From positions 1 through 64,000 of the forward strand of contig JAUCBJ010007177.1 in the NCBI GenBank assembly GCA_032718475.1: 64,000 nucleotides of DNA. Reading direction: 5' to 3'. Positions within the stretch are counted from its first letter, which is position 1. Each line of letters opens with the position of its first letter. This document shows, piece by piece, positions 47,401 through 58,800 of the stretch. Both the position numbers and the translations under genes were made by a program. This stretch comes from Nemertoderma westbladi (taxonomy: Eukaryota; Xenacoelomorpha; Nemertodermatida; Nemertodermatidae). The notes below the pieces were generated by a model. That model was not told the origin of the DNA and made no database searches. It saw nothing but the letters and a program-made list of their open reading frames with translations.

Positions 47401-50400
47401 TAAAACCATTTATCTAGACCAAAGATACTTACTGTAAAACCATTTATCTACACCACAGATACTACTGTAAAACAATTTATCTACACCACAGATACTTACT
47501 GTAAAACCATTTATCTACACCACAGATACTTACTGTAAAACAATTTATCTACACCACAGATACTTACTGTAAAACCATTTATCTACACCACAGATACTTA
47601 CTGTAAAACCATTTATCTACACCACAGATACTTACTGTAAAACAATTTATCTACACCACAGATACTTACTGTAAAACCATTTATCTACACCACAGATACT
47701 TACTGTAAAACCATTTATCTACACCACAGATACTTACTGTAGTAAGTGTCTACTACACCACAGATACTTACTGTAAAACAATTTATCTACACCACAGATA
47801 CTTACTGTAAAACCATTTATCTACACCACAGATACTTACTGTAAAACCATTTATCTACACCACAGATACTTACTGTAAAACCATTTATCTACACCACAGA
47901 TACTTACTGTAAAACAATTTATCTACCCAAAGATACTTACTGTAAAACAATTTATCTACACCACAGATACGTACTGTAAATCCATTTATCTACACCACAG
48001 ATACTTACTGTAGTAAGTGTCTACTACACCACAGATACTTACTGTAAAACAATTTATCTACACCACAGATACTTACTGTAAAACAATTTATCTACACCAC
48101 AGATACTTACTGTAAAACCATTAATCTACACCACAGATACTTACTGTAAAACCATTTATCTACACCACAGATACTTACTCTAAAACCATTTATCTACACC
48201 ACAGATACTTACTGTAAAACCATTTATCTACACCACAGATACTTACTGTAAAACCATTTATCTACACCACAGATACTTACTGTAAAACCATTTATCTACA
48301 CCACAGATACTTACTGTAAAACCATTTATCTACACCACAGATACTTACTGTAAAACAATATATCTACACCACAGATACTTACTGTAAAACCATTTATCTA
48401 CACCACAGATACTTACTGTAAAACCATTTATCTACACCACAGATACTTACTGTAAAACCATTTATCTACACCACAAATACTTACTGTAAAACCATTTATC
48501 TACACCACAGATACTTACTGTAAAACCATTTGTCTACACCACAGATACTTACTGTAAAACCATTTATCTACACCACAGATACTTACTGTAAAACCATTTA
48601 TCTACACCACAGATACTTACTGTAAAACAATTTATCTACACCACAGATACTTACTTAAAACCATTTATCTACATCGCAGATACTTACTGTAAAACCATTT
48701 ATCTATACCACATATACTTACTGTAAAACCATTTATCTACACCACAGATACTTACTGTAAAACCATTTATCTACACCACAGATACTTACTGTAAAACCAT
48801 TTATCTACACCACAGATACTTACTGTAAAACAATTTATCTACACCACAGATACTTACTGTAAAACAATTTATCTACACCACAGATACTTACTGTAAAACC
48901 ATTTATCTACACCACAGATACTTACTGTAAAACCATTTATCTACACCACAGATACTTACTGTAAAACCATTTATCTACACCACAGATACTTACTGTAAAA
49001 CCATTTATCTATACCACAGATACTTACTGTAAAACAATTTATCTACACCACAGATACTTACTGTAAAACAATTTATCTACACCACAGATACTTACTGTAA
49101 AACAATTTATCTACACCACAGATACTTACTGTAAAACCATTTATCTACGCCACAGATACTTACTGTAAAACCATTTATCTATACCACAGATACTTACTGT
49201 AAAACCATTTATCTACACCACAGATACTTACTGTAAAACCATTTAAATACACCACAGATACTTACTGTAAAACAATTTATCTACACCACAGATACTTACT
49301 GTAAAACCATTTATCTACACCACAGATACTTACTGTAAAACAATTTATCTACACCACAGATACTTACTGTAAACCCATTTATCTACACCACAGATACTTA
49401 CTGTAAAACCATTTATCTACACCACAGATACTTACTGTAAAACAATTTATCTACACCACAGATACTTACTGTAAAACCATTTATCTACACCACAGATACT
49501 TATTGTAAAACCATTTATCTACACCACAGATACTTACTGTAAAACCATTTATATACACCACAGATACTTACTGTAAAACCATTTATCTACACCACAGATA
49601 CTTACTGTAGTAAGTGTCTACTACACCACAGATACTTACTGTAAAACAATTTATCTACACCACAGATACTTACTGTAAAACCATTTATCTACACCACAGA
49701 TACTTACTGTTAAATCCATTTATCTACACCACAGATACTTACTGTAAAACCATTTATCTACACCACAGATACTTACTGTAAAACAATTTATCTACACCAC
49801 AGATACTTACTGTAAAACAATTTATCTACACCACAGATACTTACTGTAAATCCATTTATCTACACCACAGATACTTACTGTAGTAAGTGTCTACTACACC
49901 ACAGATACTTACTGTAAAACAATTTATCTACACCACAGATACTTACTGTAAAACCATTTATCTACACCACAGATACTTACTGTAAAACCATTTATCTACA
50001 CCACAGATACTTACTGTAAAACCATTTATCTACACCACAGATACTTACTGTAAAACAATTTATCTATACCACAGATACTTACTGTAAAACCATTTATCTA
50101 CACCACAGATACTTACTGTAAAACCATTTATCTACACCACAGATACTTACTGTAAAACCATTTATCTACACCACAGATACTTACTGTAAAACAATATATC
50201 TACACCACAGATACTTACTTAAAACCATTTATCTACATCGCAGATACTTACTGTAAAACCATTTATCTATACCACAGATACTTACTGTAAAACCATTTAT
50301 CTACACCACAGATACTTACTGTAAAACCATTTATCTACACCACAGATACTTACTGTAAAACCATTTATCTACACCACAGATACTTACTGTAAAACAATTT

Positions 50401-51760
50401 ATCTACACCACAGATACTTACTGTAAAACAATTTATCTACACCACAGATACTTACTGTAAAACCATTTATCTACACCACAGATACTTACTGTAAAACCAT
50501 TTATCTACACCACAGATACTTACTGTAAAACCATTTATCTACACCACAGATACTTACTGTAAAACCATTTATCTATACCACAGATACTTACTGTAAAACA
50601 ATTTATCTACACCACAGATACTTACTGTAAAACAATTTATCTACACCACAGATACTTACTGTAAAACAATTTATCTACACCACAGATACTTACTGTAAAA
50701 CCATTTATCTACGCCACAGATACTTACTGTAAAACCATTTATCTACACCACAGATACTTACTGTAAAACCATTTATCTATACCACAGATACTTACTGTAA
50801 AACAATTTATCTACACCACAGATACTTACTGTAAAACAATTTATCTACACCACAGATACTTACTGTAAAACAATTTATCTACACCACAGATACTTACTCT
50901 AAAACCATTTATCTACACCACAGATACTTACTGTAAAACCATTTATCTACACCACAGATACTTACTGTAAAACCATTTATCTACACCACAGATACTTACT
51001 GTAAAACAATTTATCTACACCACAGATACTTACTGTAAAACCATTTATCTACACCACAGATACTTACTGTAAAACCATTTATCTACACCACAGATACTTA
51101 CTGTAAAACCATTAATCTACACCACAGATACTTACTATAAAACCATTTATCTACACCACAGATACTTACTGTAAATCCATTTATCTACACCACAGATACT
51201 TACTGTAGTAAGTGTCTACTACACCACAGATACTTACTGTAAAACAATTTATCTACACCACAGATACTTACTATAAAACCATTTATCTACACCACAGATA
51301 CTTACTGTAAAACCATTTATCTACACCACAGATACTTACTGTAAAACAATTTATCTACACCACAGATACTTACTGTAAAACCATTTATCTACACCACAGA
51401 TACTTACTGTAAAACCATTTATCTACACCACAGATACTTACTGTAAAACCATTTATCTACACCACAGATACTTACTGTAAAACAATTTATCTACACCACA
51501 GATACTTACTACCTCCATTGCGATCTGAAAGTAGAAACCAAAAATGGAACTCGGAAATGACAATAATATTACGTTACCAATAGCTAAAACTGATAGAAAC
51601 TCAACAATCCCGTAGATGGTCAGACTAATGAATAGTGCAAAATCACATTAACGGCCATCCGCAAAAGATAAGCAAACTACCATGACTCGCCCCACATGCC
51701 TGGCAATATACGTATGTGCTGCCGGCCACTATCTCACACATTATTGGTGTTTAACTCTGT
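44434..51760 (+). mobile_element. Degenerate LINE ORF2, split by a 34-bp array
   Basis: Pieces of an endonuclease (ASTIILGDYNHTLNDQ), linker (KDKPWMTSRIRLLITQKQRA, then SSWYGKTISHMG) and reverse transcriptase follow in order. RT landmarks are SPAIYQNRPIKDFA, then SVPLTHIYNISIQTGIFPSL, then FSKAFDRIDHT (motif A), FVDDLSVYE (46105, motif C), SNMKLNPVKCKQM, and LGVTISADLKWNIHI. The C-terminal region is RVQKRAMRIIFGIHYNSYEQ followed by LNCAKTIYLHHR. There the 34-bp array intervenes, and the frame resumes after it at about 51540 as ELGNDNNITLPIAKTDRNST then MVRLMN, the usual LINE ending. Many stops and frameshifts and two short tandem duplications (near 45515-45570 and 45773-45890) make it non-functional. 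It lies antisense to PRPF8. Confidence 0.85.
46686..51510. repeat. 34-bp minisatellite within the LINE ORF2, about 142 copies
   Basis: The unit is aaaccatttatctacaccac agatacttactgta, alternating acc and aca. Its first copy overlaps LINE codons for CAKTIYLHHRYLL, so the unit derives from the LINE itself; LINE sequence resumes after the last copy. A marker junction, tactgtagtaagtgtctact, recurs at about 47744, 48009, 49606, 49880 and 51204, showing block duplications. On the minus strand (PRPF8 sense) every unit contains acaGTAAGTAT, close to the consensus for U1 binding at 5' splice sites. Confidence 0.95.
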
Positions 51761-52250
51761 ATTTCATATAATTATTATTTTTTATTTAATTTTAATTTAA
51801 GAATTCTATCGTTGCTTAATTAATAACTAAACCTTATCAATTCAATGCCGCATTTTAATTAAAAATTTCTCTCTCACCTAGGAGTGCACCTGATATCCGA
51901 TCCGGCCTGCTATCCGGTAATCCGGCCGGATTGTTATAAAATCTGGTGATACGCCGGATAATTTGTATAGTCCATGTTTTGTATAACTTTTATTATTAAT
52001 ACTCACTTTTTCTTTTAACAATTTTCATTTAATAAAAATAATAAAAAATAATAAATAATAAAATTTATTTTAATAGATTTTTCTGAAAGAGTCAAAAATG
52101 GAATCTGAATTATATATTTTCTTTTATATTATACTATCAAGATCAACTCAAATCAACCAACATATACCGTAATAACTCAAATCAAATCAAGATATTATAT
52201 CATATCATCTCAAACTCTTATCTATTGAAATTTATTTCAAACTTTATCAA

Positions 52251-53156
52251 GTTATACACCATGACCCGTAATATAGTGTCATTTTCTGATGACACGGACC
52301 CCCCCCCCCCCAAATTTTTCTACAAATCTTTATCATATTGTTTGAAATTTGAAACACAACTAGTTCAACTCACCGTGGTTGTTACCATGAAGCCGGAATT
52401 TTCGATTTCGCCTTTAAATTTTATTTATAAGCGTTTTAAAAAAGTGTCTTTTGCGAAATCGCACCCTCTGTATCATTGCCATTCTTCACTTTAGTCGTAA
52501 TTTTTCACATCAATAGAAAGCTTGCGTTGAAAGGATTCCAAATATGTAGCAATATCTGAATTTCATTGAGAAACAGCTGAGAAATAGGCGTTTAAAAATT
52601 GCAAGAATTATTGTTCGCTGCAAGCCATTTATTATATTTAATAAATACACAAAATTCTAGAATGTGTTATTTATTTTATGAGTTGGTAGGCAACAGCGCT
52701 ATGCCTATACAATATCTATATTGCCTAGCTAATCATACATAAACAAATTGTTCCAGAATTTTGTGTATTTATTAAATAGAATAAATGGCCTGCAGTGAAC
52801 AATAATTCTTGCAATCTTTGAATGCCTATTTCTCAGCTGTTTCAAAATGAAATTCAGATATTATTACATATTTGGAATCCTTGCAACGCAAGCTTTCTAT
52901 TGATGTGAAAAAATTACGACTAAAGTTAAGAATGGCAATGATACAGAGGCGATTTCGCAAAAGACACTTTTTTAAAACGCTTATAAATAAAATTTAAAGG
53001 CGAAATCGAAAATTCCGGCTTCATGGTAACAACCACGGTGAGTTGAACTAGTTGTGTTTCAAATTTCAAACAATATGATAAAGATTTGTAGAAAAATTGG
53101 GGGGGGGGGGGGTCCGTGTCATCAGAAAATGACACTATATTATGGGTCATGGTGTA
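52251..53156. repeat. 0.9-kb palindromic element inside the hAT
   Basis: The left arm starts tacaccatgacccgtaatat and the right arm ends atattatgggtcatggtgta. The arms are over 400 bases long and nearly identical, down to matching poly-C (about 52301) and poly-G (about 53099) tracts, with a centre of roughly 60-80 bases around 52690-52760. It would fold into one long hairpin and is a foldback or MITE-type element. The matching open frames at 52225-52494 (plus) and 52926-53216 (minus) are the same sequence read from each arm; no function is recognised. Confidence 0.85.
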
Positions 53157-53172
53157 GTAAATAAAGAGGAGC

Positions 53173-53272
53173 TCATATCGCACCCTTCTTGGTAAGAAGA
53201 CGACTCCTCTTCTCATCTAGAATGTCTCCGAACTTGGAGAACATTGCCTCCGAGAAGATAACTGAATCCTAA
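53173..53272 (-). pseudogene. hAT transposase C-terminal remnant
   Basis: The minus strand reads DSVIFSEAMFSKFGDILDEK RSRLLTKKGAI and a stop. This fits the hAT dimerisation-domain end (S-x-x-x-F-S-x-x-G-x-I-x-x-x-x-R-x-x-L). Nothing upstream is recoverable beyond a few codons, and the palindrome follows at once downstream. Confidence 0.65.
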
Positions 53273-53575
53273 AGTTAGGTGGTCCCAATCACAATGTACC
53301 ACTGTGCCAGTACTTCACGAAAATTTGAAAAGCAAATCTTCGAGTTATCTTCCAATGAGAATGGCAATGATTAAACCTAAAGAATTAGGGCGCAAATAGA
53401 TATCGCAAGACAGCTTATAATCAATTAAGCTCTGCGCTCAAAAGCAAAAACGGGTCTATAAATAAGTTAATAAGTACAACCTGGAAAATCCGGCCGGATA
53501 TCCGGCAAAATTCTACCGGATATCCGATCCGGACCGGATGCAAGAAGTGCTATCCGGTGCACCCCTACTCTCACC

Positions 53576-54256
53576 CCCGAATTTAATTTCTTTCCTACCA
53601 CAGTAGAAATGAAATACAATACAATGAGATTTACATCGTTGCTAAGCAACGAGCTGCAGGGTACTCTAACAATCCCAGTTCGCCATATACCGCAGCAACA
53701 TTAGTCTATTGCTATTAGTGTGGTAAGCCATGTCGTTTCTAGCCTGGAAGGACCTGGTGACTGGTCGTGGTCATTGCGAGTTTTATAAACAGGCAAATAG
53801 GGGGATGATTTCAAAGGTTAGGTTAATTGGTTAACTAACTAAGGTTAGGTGAAACCATTATTTTTCTGACTACACTCAAAGGCAGTCACGTTCAGTCACA
53901 GTCAGACAGTAGTACCCTGGTAGGTACCCCCCTGTAGTACCGGTACATTCATTACCAGTCACGTTTTAGCTTGTATCTGAACAAGGCCTTGTATTTTACA
54001 TACTGTAACCTACTTGAATTAGAATTCGAATTTGCATTGCATTGCTGCATTGCCGTAGTTACTAGCTTGCACCCGTAGCGGTACCGTCAGACCGTACTGC
54101 CGCAGAACTACCACACCGTACGCGTACTGAACTATATAGGCCTACGGCTGTACGGAATACGGATATAGGCCCACTGATGCGCTGAGTAGCGAGTAGCCCT
54201 ATTCTCTAACCGTACAATTTGAATTTGCTAATTTCTACCGGGATAGCTGTGTTATA
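53576..54256. other. MPC2 upstream region
   Basis: No gene is seen. The last 200 bases before MPC2 have a higher GC content with CG dinucleotides (54060-54180) and include taggcctacggctgtacgga. This is plausible promoter and 5' UTR sequence for the plus-strand MPC2, but no TATA box or defined element is evident. Confidence 0.4.
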
Positions 54257-54634
54257 ATGGCGGGGGCTGTTGCGCGGGCGGCTGGTAAAGCGTGGAACAA
54301 AGTTCTCGATCGTGTCGAGGCGGTTCTACCCGAAAAACTCCAAAAAATCTGGGTCCATCCGGCCGGACCAAAGACCGTGTTCTTCTGGGCGCCGACCTTC
54401 AAGTGGGGGTTGGTGATAGCGGGGATTGCGGATATAGCCCGACCAGCGGACAAACTGAGTGCGTCCCAGTCTACAGCGCTGGCAGCCACAGGGACTATCT
54501 GGTCTAGGTACTCCCTAGTTATCATACCGGTTAACTACAATCTATTCAGTGTGAATGTGTTCGTAGCTGCGACCGGATACTTCCAACTCGCGAGGATATA
54601 CAACCATAGAAAGAATTTACCAAAGGAAGTCTAG
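54257..54634 (+). CDS. MPC2: Mitochondrial pyruvate carrier subunit 2, intronless
   Basis: The protein has 125 residues, close to the size of vertebrate MPC2. Family signatures are intact: LPEKLQKIWVHPAGPKTVFF, then WAPTFKWGLVIAGIADIARP, then STALAATGTIWSRYSLVIIP, then NYNLFSVNVFVAATGYFQLARI. MPC2 pairs with MPC1 in the inner mitochondrial membrane and imports pyruvate into the matrix. Three hydrophobic segments (about 40-60, 75-93 and 96-115) fit the three-helix topology. The ATG follows gtgttataATGGCGG. The whole coding region is one exon, whereas vertebrate MPC2 has introns, so this may be a retrocopy or an intron-loss lineage. The intact frame argues for a working gene. Confidence 0.93.
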   Translation: MAGAVARAAGKAWNKVLDRVEAVLPEKLQKIWVHPAGPKTVFFWAPTFKWGLVIAGIADIARPADKLSASQSTALAATGTIWSRYSLVIIPVNYNLFSVNVFVAATGYFQLARIYNHRKNLPKEV

Positions 54635-54754
54635 AATCTAGATACAGAAAGATTAATGTTTATTGTTTATGTCGCGTAGCAACATATCTTGGATTGTTAA
54701 AATTAGTTCCGTCTAGAAACATATCGGCGATAATTTATTTTTAGGAAATAATTA

Positions 54755-54760
54755 AATAAA
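54755..54760 (+). terminator. Candidate polyadenylation signal for MPC2
   Basis: The hexamer AATAAA lies about 120 bases after the MPC2 stop codon, in attaaataaatcac. Distance and strand fit, but AT-rich surroundings make a chance match possible. Confidence 0.45.
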
Positions 54761-55116
54761 TCACATTTTTCGTGCTCATAACTTCGTGGTGTAAATTTTA
54801 TATAGTAAATCCCACAAAATACAAGTTTAGATATTCACCCCCAGCACCGCCATATTGTGGGATTGTTGATAGACTAGATTTTTTAGCTAATTTGTAGCTG
54901 AGATAATGTGATTGATTGTATATATATAATAGTTCGGTTGCGGTTTCCCATTTAAGTACAAAATGGGTATTATTCGGAAGGGTTATCTGTGCCGCCGGGG
55001 AGATTTTTCTATATTTAAGGATTTTAGGTAGCTTTGAGGTCAATAGCCCTACTGTTACTGAGGGGGTTCATAGTTTTCTATTGTAATACTATGTCATTAT
55101 CGTTTGGTTTGTCAAC

Positions 55117-55447
55117 CCTGCGTCACACATGAGCTTTCAACTTTCTAATAACTACGTCCCGAATCAAACATAAACATTCAACTTTCAGCTCATAAAAATC
55201 ATTGGCTATATTGCGATAGACCATAAAATTGTTGCACAATATTCAGTTGGTAAATAAAAAAATAGTAGTTACTTCTGATTGGTTGTCGATGATAGAGATA
55301 CAGCTTACAACTTTCAAGTAAGATAACACATAAGGACTATAGTGCATTTTGAAAGTTGACTGTTTATGTGTGACGTCACGTCTCCATATGCTATAATGTG
55401 TTCTATATATTAGTTGAATGTTGAAAGCTCATGTAAACCCAGGCCTA
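55117..55447. mobile_element. Candidate MITE with imperfect inverted ends
   Basis: The left end, ccctgcgtcacacatgagct ttcaac, pairs with the right end, gttgaaagctcatgtaaacc cagg. Inner segments acataaacattcaactttca and tgaaagttgactgtttatgt also pair. The middle is AT-rich and has no ORF. No target duplication was settled. Confidence 0.5.
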
Positions 55448-55853
55448 ATTAAATGTTACACAAATATGTGATATTCACTCTAGGCCAGGTGCTGTAGTTT
55501 AATGTGCTCCTATTTCTATTAAATTTAATATTGAAATATTTGTTTTTATTGCCTACAAACACTATGTTGGATAACAACTGAGGTGGATGGGAGCAGTGTA
55601 ATGTGATAAAATACACACAAAAAATATGTAGTCCCCTATTTATATAAAAAAAAGCGTATTTAATTATGGAAATATGCTAATAGGTTACAGTCACAGTGTT
55701 TCTAAATAAAACAAAAACACACGTGTGCCTTTCTTTCAAGGCGCTTAAAAAATGTACCTAATTAAAATGATATTAACATCTAAGTCCAGATGAACCTTTG
55801 TGAAGAGGCGAAATTAGTGTACTAGTCATTCGCCCCCTAGTGGGCGACATATG
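55448..55853. other. No gene seen
   Basis: AT-rich non-coding sequence between the MITE-like element and the 28-bp array. Confidence 0.4.
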
Positions 55854-58800
55854 AACTATGTCTGTGTGTATAATTATCTAGAACTCTGCCTGTGTGTATA
55901 ATTCTCTAGAACTCTGTCTGTATAATTCTCTAGAACTCTGTATGTGTGTATAATTCTCTAGAACTCTGTCTGTGTGTATAATTCTCTAGAACTCTGTCTG
56001 TGTGTATAATTCTCTAGAACTCTGTCTGTGTGTATAATTCTCTAGAACTCTGTCTGTGTGTATAATTCTCTAGAACTCTGTCTGTGTGTATAATTCTCTA
56101 GAACTCGTCTGTGTGTATAATTCTCTAGAACTCTGTCTGTGTGTATAATTCTCTAGAACTCTGTCTGTGTGTATAATTCTCTAGAACTCTGTCTGTGTGT
56201 ATAATTCTCTAGAACTCTGTCTGTGTGTATAATTCTCTAGAACTCTGTCTGTGTGTATAATTCTCTAGAACTCTGTCTGTGTGTATAATTCTCTAGAACT
56301 CTGTCTGTATAATTCTCTAGAACTCTGTATGTGTGTATAATTCTCTAGAACTCTGTCTGTGTGTATAATTCTCTAGAACTCTGTCTGTGTGTATAATTCT
56401 CTAGAACTATGTCTGTGTGTATAATTCTCTAGAACTCTGTCTGTGTGTATAATTCTCTAGAACTGTCTGTGTGTACTGTGTATAATTCTCTAGAACTCTG
56501 TCTGTGTGTATAATTCTCTAGAACTCTGTCTGTGTGTATAATTCTCTAGAACTCTGTCTGTATAATTCTCTAGAACTCTGTATGTGTGTATAATTCTCTA
56601 GAACTCTGTCTGTGTGTATAATTCTCTAGAACTCTGTCTGTGTGTATAATTCTCTAGAACTCTGTCTGTGTGTATAATTCTCTAGAACTCTGTCTGTGTG
56701 TATAATTCTCTAGAACTCTGTCTGTGTGTATAATTCTCTAGAACTCTGTCTGTGTGTATAATTCTCTAGAACTCTGTCTGTGTGTATAATTCTCTAGAAC
56801 TCTGTCTGTGTGTATAATTCTCTAGAACTCTGTCTGTGTGTATAATTCTCTAGAACTCTGTCTGTGTGTATAATTCTCTAGAACTCTGTCTGTGTGTATA
56901 ATTCTCTAGAACTCTGTCTGTGTGTATAATTCTCTAGAACTCTGTCTGTGTGTATAATTCTCTAGAACTCTGTCTGTGTGTATAATTCTCTAGAACTCTG
57001 TCTGTATAATTCTCTAGAACTCTGTCTGTGTGTATAATTCTCTAGAACTCTGTCTGTGTGTATAATTCTCTAGAACTCTGTCTGTGTGTATAATTCTCTA
57101 GAACTATGTCTGTGTGTATAATTCTCTAGAACTCTGTCTGTGTGTATAATTCTCTAGAACTGTCTGTGTGTACTGTGTATAATTCTCTAGAACTCTGTCT
57201 GTGTGTATAATTCTCTAGAACTCTGTGTGTATAATTCTCTAGAACTCTGTCTGTATAATTCTCTAGAACTCTGTATGTGTGTATAATTCTCTAGAACTCT
57301 GTCTGTGTGTATAATTCTCTAGAACTCTGTCTGTGTGTATAATTCTCTAGAACTCTGTCTGTGTGTATAATTCTCTAGAACTCTGTCTGTGTGTATAATT
57401 CTCTAGAACTCTGTCTGTGTGTATAATTCTCTAGAACTCTGTCTGTGTGTATAATTCTCTAGAACTCTGTCTGTGTGTATAATTCTCTAGAACTCTGTCT
57501 GTGTGTATAATTCTCTAGAACTCTGTCTGTGTGTATAATTCTCTAGAACTCTGTCTGTGTGTATAATTCTCTAGAACTCTGTCTGTGTGTATAATTCTCT
57601 AGAACTCTGTCTGTGTGTATAATTCTCTAGAACTCTGTCTGTGTGTATAATTCTCTAGAACTCTGTCTGTGTGTATAATTCTCTAGAACTCTGTCTGTGT
57701 GTATAATTCTCTAGAACTCTGTCTGTGTGTATAATTCTCTAGAACTCTGTCTGTGTGTATAATTCTCTAGAACTCTGTCTGTGTGTATAATTCTCTAGAA
57801 CTCTGTCTGTGTGTATAATTCTCTAGAACTCTGTCTATGTGTATAATTCTCTAGAACTCTGTCTATGTGTATAATTCTCTAGAACTCTGTCTGTGTGTAT
57901 AATTCTCTAGAACTCTGTCTGTATAATTCTCTAGAACTCTGTATGTGTGTATAATTCTCTAGAACTCTGTCTGTGTGTATAATTCTCTAGAACTCTGTCT
58001 GTGTGTATAATTCTCTAGAACTCTGTCTGTGTGTATAATTCTCTAGAACTCTGTCTGTGTGTATAATTCTCTAGAACTCTGTCTGTATAATTCTCTAGAA
58101 CTCTGTATGTGTGTATAATTCTCTAGAACTCTGTCTGTGTGTATAATTCTCTAGAACTCTGTCTGTGTGTATAATTCTCTAGAACTCTGTCTGTGTGTAT
58201 AATTCTCTAGAACTATGTCTGTGTGTATAATTCTCTAGAACTCTGTCTGTGTGTATAATTCTCTAGAACTGTCTGTGTGTACTGTGTATAATTCTCTAGA
58301 ACTCTGTCTGTGTGTATAATTCTCTAGAACTCTGTCTGTATAATTCTCTAGAACTCTGTATGTGTGTATAATTCTCTAGAACTCTGTCTGTGTGTATAAT
58401 TCTCTAGAACTCTGTCTGTGTGTATAATTCTCTAGAACTATGTCTGTGTGTATAATTCTCTAGAACTCTGTCTGTGTGTATAATTCTCTAGAACTGTCTG
58501 TGTGTACTGTGTATAATTCTCTAGAACTCTGTCTGTGTGTATAATTCTCTAGAACTCTGTCTGTGTGTATAATTCTCTAGAACTCTGTCTGTATAATTCT
58601 CTAGAACTCTGTATGTGTGTATAATTCTCTAGAACTCTGTCTGTGTGTATAATTCTCTAGAACTCTGTCTGTGTGTATAATTCTCTAGAACTCTGTCTGT
58701 GTGTATAATTCTCTAGAACTCTGTATGTGTGTATAATTCTCTAGAACTCTGTCTATGTGTATAATTCTCTAGAACTATGTCTGTGTGTATAATTCTCTAG

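Larger units (their letters stand above)
51879..53567. mobile_element. hAT transposon relic, 1.7 kb
   Basis: The ends TAGGAGTGCACC and GGTGCACCCCTA form a terminal inverted repeat with one mismatch, and an identical 8-bp direct repeat, ctctcacc, flanks them (51871-51878 and 53568-53575). Subterminal copies of CCGGATATCCG and CCGGATCGGATATC occur at both ends. A short piece of hAT transposase survives (53173-53272). A 0.9-kb palindrome is inserted in the interior. Eight-bp target duplications, end sequence and the protein remnant all agree on hAT. Confidence 0.88.
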
